A DNA stretch of 64,000 bases, taken from NCBI RefSeq assembly GCF_019969685.1, contig NZ_JAHXYZ010000002.1:124001-188000 (forward strand). Direction: 5' to 3'. The position numbers and the translations under genes were made by a program. The DNA is from Microbacterium sp. EST19A. GTDB taxonomy: Bacteria; Actinomycetota; Actinomycetes; Actinomycetales; Microbacteriaceae. The notes under the pieces are model-generated. The model was not told the DNA's origin. It made no database searches and saw only the letters and a program-made list of their open reading frames with translations. Numbering within the stretch: position 1 is the stretch's first letter; each line of letters begins with the position of its first letter. This document shows, in pieces, positions 58,042-64,000 of the stretch.

Positions 58042-58725
58042 TCACCACCAGTGATTCTTCGTCCAGAAACCGTACGCGCCGGCCCAGCTGCCGTAGCGAC
58101 CGGTCGCATAACCGGTGGCCCAGCGCAGGTTGTCGACAGGGTCGTATCCGTTGCCGGGCACCTTGCTGCACGGCAGCGCCTGCACCAAGCCGCAGGCCCC
58201 GGACGACTTGTTCGTCGCGTTGGGGTTCCAGCCGCTCTCCTTGGAGACGATGTAGTCGACGTATCCCCAGTCGGCCTCGGCGATGCCGGCGGCGGCCATC
58301 CATTCGGCCGGAGCGCCTCCACCCGTGTAGTACAGGGGTCCGCCGCCGCCCGAGGATCCGCCGGTCGGCGAAGAGGCGACCACGGGGACGGGCTTCGGCT
58401 TGGGCTTCACGTAGACCTCGAAGGTGCCGCGCACGACGGGTGCGATCTCCGCGCCCTCGACCGTCACGGTCAGGTTCTGCGTGTCGGCCAGAGCAGCCGC
58501 GTACACCGAATCCGGTGCCTCGGCCTGCGCGGGCTCGGCCAGTGCCACGCCCGTCGGAGCGACCAGCGCACCGGCGAAGCCGACGACGGCCAGGGCACTG
58601 AACACGCCCACCACACCGCGTCGTCGCGACCACCGTCGCGTGCCCTTGCGCGCCGAATTCACCGTCGCTGCGGGCACAAGCGAGGAGTGGCTTCGTTCGA
58701 GAGTCATGTCGTTTCGGGAGTTCAC
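58042..58725 (-). CDS. secreted transglycosylase-like protein
   Basis: 227 aa. A transmembrane or signal segment at about 37-63 (GVVGVFSALAVVGFAGALVAPTGVALA), a Lys/Pro-rich linker (VKPKPKPVPVV) and a C-terminal lysozyme/SLT-like domain (YIVSKESGWNPNATNKSSGACGLVQALPCSK with the catalytic Glu in SKESGWNP). It probably trims peptidoglycan. TAGACT (58736-58741) is 10 bases before the GTG at 58725; an ATG at 58707 is an alternative start. Confidence 0.83.
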   Translation of the reverse strand: MNSRNDMTLERSHSSLVPAATVNSARKGTRRWSRRRGVVGVFSALAVVGFAGALVAPTGVALAEPAQAEAPDSVYAAALADTQNLTVTVEGAEIAPVVRGTFEVYVKPKPKPVPVVASSPTGGSSGGGGPLYYTGGGAPAEWMAAAGIAEADWGYVDYIVSKESGWNPNATNKSSGACGLVQALPCSKVPGNGYDPVDNLRWATGYATGRYGSWAGAYGFWTKNHWW

Positions 58726-58773
58726 GATGGGTGACAGTCTACGCAGACCTTGCTGAGACGGCCATCAGAAACG

Positions 58774-59355
58774 TCAGCGGACGGCCAGGATGACGTCGAT
58801 CGCTGCGTCGAGGAGGGCATCGACCTGCTCCTCGCGGTAGCCGCCGCGCTGCATCCGGAACGCCGCAGAGCGCAGCTGTTCGGCCGTCAGACCCTCGCCG
58901 TCGCGGAGGTATCGCACGATACGCGTGGCGACGTGATCGACCTCGTCGACCCGGTAGCCGAACGTGAGCACACCCGTGCGCGCGAAGCGGTGGCGACGAG
59001 GGCGGGCGAGGTGATCGAGGATGAGCTGCGCGTCTTCTCGGGCCTGCTCCACCCACACTCCCGCGCCACGGGAGCGCACGACGCGCTCTCGCTCCCGCGC
59101 CGCGAACGCGTCTTCCACCCGTCCGAGCGCCGCATCGACGTCGGCGACGACGTAGCCGTTCTTGACGAGCGGGAACGAGGCGGTGCGCACGTCGACGGCA
59201 CCGAGGTCATCGCGTCCCGTCTCGAAAGCCCGGCGAGCCGAGGCGAGGAAGGTGTCGACAGCCGTTCGGTGATAACCGCGCGTTCGCCCGGTGGTGAGCG
59301 CGAACGCCGGCGGGGCCTCCGGGTCCGTCTGCTCGTCGATCAGGTCTTCATTCAT
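58774..59355 (-). CDS. DivIVA-like protein with four GYxxxxVD repeats
   Basis: 193 aa. Four copies of the motif GY-x4-VD: at 27-34, 67-74, 133-140 and 172-179, each followed by a hydrophobic helix (DTFLASARRAF, DAALGRVEDAF, and so on). This matches the DivIVA N-terminal membrane-binding crossed-helix motif repeated four times. It may be a polar or septal scaffold. Its ATG overlaps the cdsA stop by one base, so it belongs to the rpsB-cdsA transcript. Confidence 0.8.
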   Translation of the reverse strand: MNEDLIDEQTDPEAPPAFALTTGRTRGYHRTAVDTFLASARRAFETGRDDLGAVDVRTASFPLVKNGYVVADVDAALGRVEDAFAARERERVVRSRGAGVWVEQAREDAQLILDHLARPRRHRFARTGVLTFGYRVDEVDHVATRIVRYLRDGEGLTAEQLRSAAFRMQRGGYREEQVDALLDAAIDVILAVR

Positions 59356-60494
59356 CAGAGAACCACCCAGGGAGAGAGGAGGAAGTACAGGCCGAGAGCG
59401 GGGATGGTCGACGGCAGGATGCTGTCCAGCCGGTCGAGCAGCCCGCCGTGCCCGGGAAGCCAGGAGCTCATGTCCTTGATGCCGAGGTCGCGCTTGAGCA
59501 TCGATTCGCCGAGATCGCCGAGCGTCGCCGTGAGCAGGATGGCCGCGCCGAAGATGAGCCCCGCCCACCAGGGAAGATCGAGCAGGAAGAGCGCGAGCAG
59601 CACGCCGACGGCGAGAGACGCGAGGACGGCGCCGGCGAAGCCCTCCCACGTCTTCTTCGGACTGATCCGGGGCGCCATCGGATGACGACCGAACGCCACA
59701 CCCGCCGCGTACGCGCCCGTGTCGACGGCGACGGCGATCGCGATGAACCCGAGGACCCACCATTGCCCGCCCTCCTGTCCGAGCAGGATGAGGGCGAGAC
59801 CGGTGAGGAACGGCACATAGATCTGCACGAATCCGCCGATGACGGCATCCGCCAGGACCTCGCCGTACGTGCGGCCGTCCTTGACGACCATCTGGCCGAT
59901 CAGGCGCCACACGATGACGAACGCCACGGCGACGAAGAGGACGACCCACCAGAGCCACGGCTCCGCGAAATATGCGGAGAGCACGAGCACCGATGCCGCG
60001 ATGAGCTGCGGAACCACGTCGACTCGTCGGCCGGAGGCGCGCAGCGCGCGGGACAGCTCGTACACCCCGAGAAGCGCCGCCGCGAGAGCGAACGGCACGA
60101 ACAGAACCTTGATGAAGAGCAGCGATCCCAGCAGGGCGGCACCGAAGGCGAGGCCGATCAGGATCGCCACGATCAGATCACGGCCCGTGCGCTCCTTGAT
60201 GCGCTCGTTCGCCTGATCGATCTGGTCGCGTGCGTACGAGACGTGGCTGTTCAGCTCGTCACGTCGTACCCGCCACTGCTCCCTGATCGCGTTGTGGTCG
60301 GCGGTGTCCAGCGGCCCTGCGCCGGGCTCCGGCTCGGCGGGCGGCAGCGGAGGCCGCGGCGGGATGCTCGCCGCATCGAACGACGGGAACGCCGCATCTG
60401 CGAGCGGGATGCCGTCGTCGGAGGTCACCGCGTCGCGCCCGTCTCGGCGCGTCTGCGGCTGTCCCTCTTCGGCATCTCGCGTGTCGTCGGACAT
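59355..60494 (-). CDS. cdsA: phosphatidate cytidylyltransferase
   Basis: 379 aa, with about eight transmembrane helices and an N-terminal 100-residue disordered region (Pro/Ala-rich) longer than E. coli CdsA. The C-terminal CDP-alcohol signature SMLKRDLGIKDMSSWLPGHGGLLDRLD is complete. Makes CDP-diacylglycerol for phospholipid synthesis. It lies between frr and the DivIVA-like gene; 5 bases separate it from frr. Confidence 0.94.
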   Translation of the reverse strand: MSDDTRDAEEGQPQTRRDGRDAVTSDDGIPLADAAFPSFDAASIPPRPPLPPAEPEPGAGPLDTADHNAIREQWRVRRDELNSHVSYARDQIDQANERIKERTGRDLIVAILIGLAFGAALLGSLLFIKVLFVPFALAAALLGVYELSRALRASGRRVDVVPQLIAASVLVLSAYFAEPWLWWVVLFVAVAFVIVWRLIGQMVVKDGRTYGEVLADAVIGGFVQIYVPFLTGLALILLGQEGGQWWVLGFIAIAVAVDTGAYAAGVAFGRHPMAPRISPKKTWEGFAGAVLASLAVGVLLALFLLDLPWWAGLIFGAAILLTATLGDLGESMLKRDLGIKDMSSWLPGHGGLLDRLDSILPSTIPALGLYFLLSPWVVL

Positions 60495-60499
60495 CCGGA

Positions 60500-61054
60500 C
60501 TACACCTCGAGGAGTTCGGCCTCTTTGCGCTTGAGAGCGTCGTCGATGAGGTCGACGTGCTGGCGCGTCAGAGCATCGAGCTCTTTCTCGCCGCGCGCGA
60601 GTTCGTCCTCGCCGATCTCGCTCTTGAGCGCATCGAGCTCGTCCTTCGCCTTGCGACGGATGCCGCGCACGTGCACCTTGGCGTCCTCGCCCTTGGACTT
60701 GACGAGCTTCACGTACTCCTTGCGCCGCTCGGCGGTGAGCTCGGGCATCGTCACTCGGACCAGGTTGCCGTCGTTGGTCGGGTTGGCGCCGAGGTTCGGC
60801 ATGTCGCGCACGGCCTGCTCGATCGCCTTGAGCGCCGACTTGTCGTACGGCGTGATGATGAGGGTGCGAGCCTCCTGGTTGGCCAGCGAGGCGAGCTGGG
60901 CCAAGGGGGTCGGCGTGCCGTAATAGTCCACGAGCAGCTTCTGGAACAGCTGCGGGTTCGCACGGCCGGTGCGCACCGTGGAGAAGTCCTCCTTGGCAGC
61001 CTCGACCGCCCGCGACATACGGGAGGTGGTTTCAGCGAGGACATCCGCGATCAC
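60500..61054 (-). CDS. frr: ribosome recycling factor
   Basis: 184 aa, the standard size. Contains the RRF helical core ([29 protein letters not shown] and [41 protein letters not shown]). Splits post-termination ribosomes. GTG start with AGGAG upstream; TAGAAT (61085-61090) could give it a separate promoter besides the pyrH read-through. The pyrH-frr pairing is universal. Confidence 0.95.
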   Translation of the reverse strand: MIADVLAETTSRMSRAVEAAKEDFSTVRTGRANPQLFQKLLVDYYGTPTPLAQLASLANQEARTLIITPYDKSALKAIEQAVRDMPNLGANPTNDGNLVRVTMPELTAERRKEYVKLVKSKGEDAKVHVRGIRRKAKDELDALKSEIGEDELARGEKELDALTRQHVDLIDDALKRKEAELLEV

Positions 61055-61122
61055 GGTGACTCCTATCGTCGGGGTGTTCTGGAAATTCTATCGGGCGAAG
61101 CGCACTCCGCCCGGTCTTGCGC

Positions 61123-61839
61123 TCAGGCGGTGACGAGTGTGCCGATGGGCTCGCCCAGCAGAGCCCGCGTGACGTTGCCTGCGGGCTCCATGCCGAACAC
61201 GCGCATGTCCATGCTGTTGTCCATGCACAGGCTGAATGCCGTCGAGTCGACGACCTTGAGACCGCGCTGCAGAGCGTCGCGGTAGGTGACCCGCTCGATG
61301 CGCTCCGCGTCGGCGTGCTTGTTGGGATCCGCGGTGTAGATGGCGTCGACGCCGTTCTTGGCGACGAGCACCTCCTGCGCACCGATCTCGAGGGCGCGCT
61401 GCGCCGCCACGGTGTCGGTGGAGAAGTACGGGAGTCCGGCGCCGGCGCCGAAGATCACGACGCGGCCCTTCTCGAGGTGGCGCTCGGCGCGGCGCGGGAT
61501 GTACGGTTCCGCGACCTGGGTCATCGAGATCGCCGACTGCACGCGCGTCGCGGCACCCGCCTGCTCGAGGAAGTCCTGCAGGGCGAGGGCGTTCATGACG
61601 GTGCCCAGCATGCCCATGTAGTCGGCGCGACCCCGGTCCATGCCGCGCTGGCTGAGCTCTGCGCCGCGGAAGAAGTTCCCGCCGCCGACGACGATCGCGA
61701 CCTCGACACGGTCGACCGCCGCGGCGATGTCGCGCGCGATCTGAGAGACCACATCGGGGCTGACGCCCAGCTGACCGGCTCCGAATGCCTCTCCGGAGAG
61801 CTTGAGAAGGACGCGGCGGCGTCCGGTTCGTTCAGTCAT
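61123..61839 (-). CDS. pyrH: UMP kinase
   Basis: 238 aa. Amino-acid kinase fold with [13 protein letters not shown] (P-loop like), [13 protein letters not shown] and [18 protein letters not shown] nucleotide site (seen as [17 protein letters not shown]). Phosphorylates UMP to UDP. Separated from tsf by a strong hairpin, and followed by frr. Confidence 0.95.
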   Translation of the reverse strand: MTERTGRRRVLLKLSGEAFGAGQLGVSPDVVSQIARDIAAAVDRVEVAIVVGGGNFFRGAELSQRGMDRGRADYMGMLGTVMNALALQDFLEQAGAATRVQSAISMTQVAEPYIPRRAERHLEKGRVVIFGAGAGLPYFSTDTVAAQRALEIGAQEVLVAKNGVDAIYTADPNKHADAERIERVTYRDALQRGLKVVDSTAFSLCMDNSMDMRVFGMEPAGNVTRALLGEPIGTLVTA

Positions 61840-61889
61840 GTGGGGGTGTCCTCTCGTCCCGATTCAAGATAGTGCCTCGTGGGCACGAA

Positions 61890-61924
61890 GAAGGGGTTCG
61901 GATCTCGATGATCCGAACCCCTTC
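61890..61924 (-). terminator. terminator after tsf
   Basis: GAAGGGGTTCGGATC pairs with GATCCGAACCCCTTC (15 bp, perfect) with a 5-base loop, 8 bases after the tsf stop; on the minus strand it is followed by TTCTTCG. Partially separates rpsB-tsf from pyrH-frr. Confidence 0.75.
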
Positions 61925-61931
61925 GACAGTG

Positions 61932-62759
61932 TTACGCGCCGACCTTGAAGCGCGCGAAGTCCGTCACGGTGATACCGGCGTCCTTCGCCACCTGGGCGAC
62001 GGAGAGCTTGTTGTCCTTCGCGTAGTCCTGCTCGAGCAGGGCGACCTGCTTGATGAACGCGGACACGCGGCCCTCGACGATCTTGGGCAGAGCCGCTTCC
62101 GGCTTGCCCTCGTTGCGGGAGATCTCGGTGACGATCTCGCGCTCCTTCTCGACCGCGTCCGCCGGAACGTCCTCGCGGGCGAGGTACGACGGGTTGGCGA
62201 ACGAGATGTGCTGGGCGATGCTGCGCGCGGTCTCCGCGTCGTCACCGCTGTACGCGACGACGACACCGATCTGCGGCGGCAGGTCCTTGCTCGTACGGTG
62301 CAGGTAGACCTCGACCTTGTCGCCCGAGATCGTGCGCACGCGACGCAGCTCGACCTTCTCGCCGATGATCGCCGCCTCTTCCGAGATCAGCTGCTCGACG
62401 GTCTGCGAACCGGCTGCGGCGGCGAGGCCGGCCTCGACCGAGTCGGCCTTGACGGCTGCGACAGCGTCGGCGACCTTGTCGGCGAGCGTGATGAAGCGCT
62501 CGTTCTTCGCGACGAAGTCGGTCTCGCAGGCGAGTTCGATGAGCGTCACGGTGCCGTCCTGCTCGCGAGCGACGATGAGTCCCTCGCTGGTGGAACGGTC
62601 GGCGCGCTTCGCGTTGCCCTTCGCACCCTTCAGGCGCAGGATCTCGGTGGCCTTCTCGACGTCTCCGTCAGCCTCCTCGAGCGCCTTCTTGGTGTCGACC
62701 ATGCCCGTGCCGAGCTGCTCGCGCAGCGCCTTGAGGTCGGCGATGGTGAAGTTGGCCAT
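61932..62759 (-). CDS. tsf: elongation factor Ts
   Basis: 275 aa. EF-Ts motifs: LKALREQLGTGMVDTKKALEEADGDVEKA and ACETDFVAKNERF. Nucleotide exchange factor for EF-Tu. AAGGAG precedes the ATG. Cotranscribed with rpsB (45-base gap), as in most bacteria. Confidence 0.96.
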   Translation of the reverse strand: MANFTIADLKALREQLGTGMVDTKKALEEADGDVEKATEILRLKGAKGNAKRADRSTSEGLIVAREQDGTVTLIELACETDFVAKNERFITLADKVADAVAAVKADSVEAGLAAAAGSQTVEQLISEEAAIIGEKVELRRVRTISGDKVEVYLHRTSKDLPPQIGVVVAYSGDDAETARSIAQHISFANPSYLAREDVPADAVEKEREIVTEISRNEGKPEAALPKIVEGRVSAFIKQVALLEQDYAKDNKLSVAQVAKDAGITVTDFARFKVGA

Positions 62760-62805
62760 GTGTGGTGGCTCCTTGCTTCGTTATGTATGTGTGTGTACGA
62801 GGGGA

Positions 62806-63780
62806 TTACTTGGCGTCTTCAGCCTCGGCGGCGGCGACCTCGGCGGTCTCCTCACCGGAAGCGGCGGCGATCGCCTCGTCGTGCGCCTCGGCGCCGGCCT
62901 CGTCAGCGGCCGTCTCGTCGGCAGCAGGGGTCTCGACGACGGCAGCCTCGTCTTCGGCGGTCACGATCTCGGCGGCGTCAGCGGACTCTTCGACGACGGG
63001 AGCCTCAGCGGCGGGTGCCTCGTCGGCCGGGGTCTCGAGAAGCTCCTTCTCCCACTCGGCCAGCGGCTCGGCGTCGCCCGACTCCGGGTTGTGCTTCTGC
63101 TGCAGGCCCTCGGCCGCAGCGTCGGCGATGATGCGGGTCAGCAGCGAGACGGAGCGGATCGCGTCGTCGTTGCCGGGGATCGGGTACTGGAAGTCGTCCG
63201 GGTCGGCGTTGGTGTCGAGGATGCCGATCACCGGGATGCCGAGCTTCTTGGCCTCATCGATGGCGAGGTGCTCGCGCTTGGCGTCGACGACCCAGAGAGC
63301 CGACGGCGTCTTGGTGAGGTTGCGGATTCCGCCGAGCGACTTGTGCAGCTTGTCGAGCTCGCGCTTCTTGAGCAGGAGCTCCTTCTTGGTGAAGCCGCTG
63401 TTCGCCGGGGTCTCGTAGTCGAGCTCCTCGAGCTCCTTCATGCGTGCGAGACGCTTGGAGATCGTCTGGAAGTTGGTGAGGAGTCCACCGAGCCAGCGCT
63501 GGTTCACGAAGGGCTGGCCGACGCGCGTGGCCTGCTCGGCGAGGATCTCCTGCGCCTGCTTCTTGGTGCCGACGAAGAGGATCGTGCCACCGTGGGCGAC
63601 GGTCTCCTTGACGAAGTCGTAGGCCTTGTCGATGTAGCCCAGCGACTGCTGCAGGTCGATGATGTGGATGCCGCTGCGCTCGGTGAGGATGAAGCGCTTC
63701 ACCTTCGGGTTCCACCGACGGGTCTGGTGTCCGAAGTGCACGCCGCTGTCGAGCAGCTGGCGGATGGTGACCACAGCCAT
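62806..63780 (-). CDS. rpsB: 30S ribosomal protein S2
   Basis: 324 aa. S2 motifs: [44 protein letters not shown], and [28 protein letters not shown]. The C-terminal extension from about residue 245 is Glu/Ala/Asp-rich (80 residues), an actinobacterial feature that makes this S2 longer than E. coli's (241 aa). AGGAGA lies 5 bases before the ATG. It heads the rpsB-tsf operon and has a long upstream leader. Confidence 0.96.
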   Translation of the reverse strand: MAVVTIRQLLDSGVHFGHQTRRWNPKVKRFILTERSGIHIIDLQQSLGYIDKAYDFVKETVAHGGTILFVGTKKQAQEILAEQATRVGQPFVNQRWLGGLLTNFQTISKRLARMKELEELDYETPANSGFTKKELLLKKRELDKLHKSLGGIRNLTKTPSALWVVDAKREHLAIDEAKKLGIPVIGILDTNADPDDFQYPIPGNDDAIRSVSLLTRIIADAAAEGLQQKHNPESGDAEPLAEWEKELLETPADEAPAAEAPVVEESADAAEIVTAEDEAAVVETPAADETAADEAGAEAHDEAIAAASGEETAEVAAAEAEDAK

Positions 63781-64000
63781 GGTCGTCTCCTGGTTCTGGC
63801 GCGTTACTGCGCCGTTGAGGTTGTCTGCCGATCGTGTGATCGGACTTCCTGGTGCCCGGCGCACACCCGCCCGCTCATGGAGGGGACCTGTGGGAGTGGA
63901 TGCCACGACCGAAGTCGCTCTGGGCACGCGTAGTCACCCCGATATCGAGGTGCTCCTCCAGCATACAGGATGCCGGGGGCCCGACTCGCGCTGCACTCCA
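63781..64000 (-). promoter_or_regulatory. rpsB upstream region: possible structured leader
   Basis: 220 bases with no gene, the longest such stretch here. On the minus strand TATGCT (63960-63965) is a possible -10, which would give a leader of about 170 bases. It holds small hairpins, such as CCGATC-GTGT-GATCGG and GGCGC-GTTACT-GCGCC, and ends in a ribosome-binding site AGGAGA. S2 autoregulates through its leader in several bacteria. No -35 is obvious. Confidence 0.4.

Overview
The window is high-GC actinobacterial chromosome, most likely Microbacterium or a close relative in Microbacteriaceae. The support is the codon usage, small proteins that look Microbacteriaceae-specific (DUF7882-, DUF6458- and DUF6993-like), GlgE-type glucan metabolism, a coproporphyrin-type ferrochelatase, and gene order shared with other actinobacteria. 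It is densely packed. No gene-free stretch exceeds 300 bases; the longest are the rpsB upstream region (63781-64000) and the ssbB/89-aa gene divergent region (28085-28288). I see no insertion sequence, prophage or CRISPR array.

Layout. 1-6918: branched-chain amino acid/acyl-CoA catabolism, with an acyl-CoA carboxylase pair beside a divergent TetR regulator, and a bkdABC-like 2-oxoacid dehydrogenase operon beside a divergent Lrp/AsnC regulator. Both regulators have clear palindromes in their divergent promoter regions. 6890-13971: mixed genes (two-domain hydrolase, DEDDh exonuclease, AraC regulator, two small lineage-specific proteins, tRNA-Met, gamma-carbonic anhydrase-like protein, Dps, amidohydrolase, PaiB-like protein). 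13996-28084: a block that resembles, from memory, the nei2-rpiB ... pepN ... glbO ... ettA ... ssbB order of mycobacteria, with ferrochelatase, MscS, truncated globin, an FAD dehydrogenase, TesB, an HNH protein, a thioesterase and EttA. 28289-29985: a small gene with a possible SOS box, an HNH protein, tRNA-Arg, orn and tRNA-His. 30027-34015: LysE, a metallopeptidase/clpS/DUF2017 operon, a kinase, a GerW-like protein and DNA polymerase IV. 34097-46290: gatCAB, acyl-CoA ligase, DEAD-box helicase, ligA, mnmA and cysteine desulfurase. 46391-52805: treX/glgX, glgE and glgB for alpha-glucan turnover. 52852-58725: thioredoxin-TPR protein, a large envelope protein with an internal lipoprotein signal, an AI-2E-type permease, hydrolase, zinc-ribbon protein and a transglycosylase-like secreted protein. 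58774-63780: the classic rpsB-tsf-pyrH-frr-cdsA block followed by a four-repeat DivIVA-like protein.

Two architectural themes recur. Operon genes are joined by ATGA/GTGA/TGATG stop-start overlaps. About twenty first genes carry a TANNNT hexamer 6-8 bases before the start codon with no Shine-Dalgarno sequence, which indicates leaderless mRNAs; this helped me choose starts.

Most of the window is ordinary core genome. The items most worth a second look are a 26-bp perfect inverted repeat at 41099-41166, nested palindromes upstream of the Lrp gene and between cysteine desulfurase and treX, a 12-codon upstream ORF before the DUF7882-like gene, an internal lipoprotein start in the 53772-55778 gene, an HNH protein with Cys at the usual catalytic His position, and a coding sequence that terminates inside a tRNA gene. 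I did not find a clearly novel multi-gene system.
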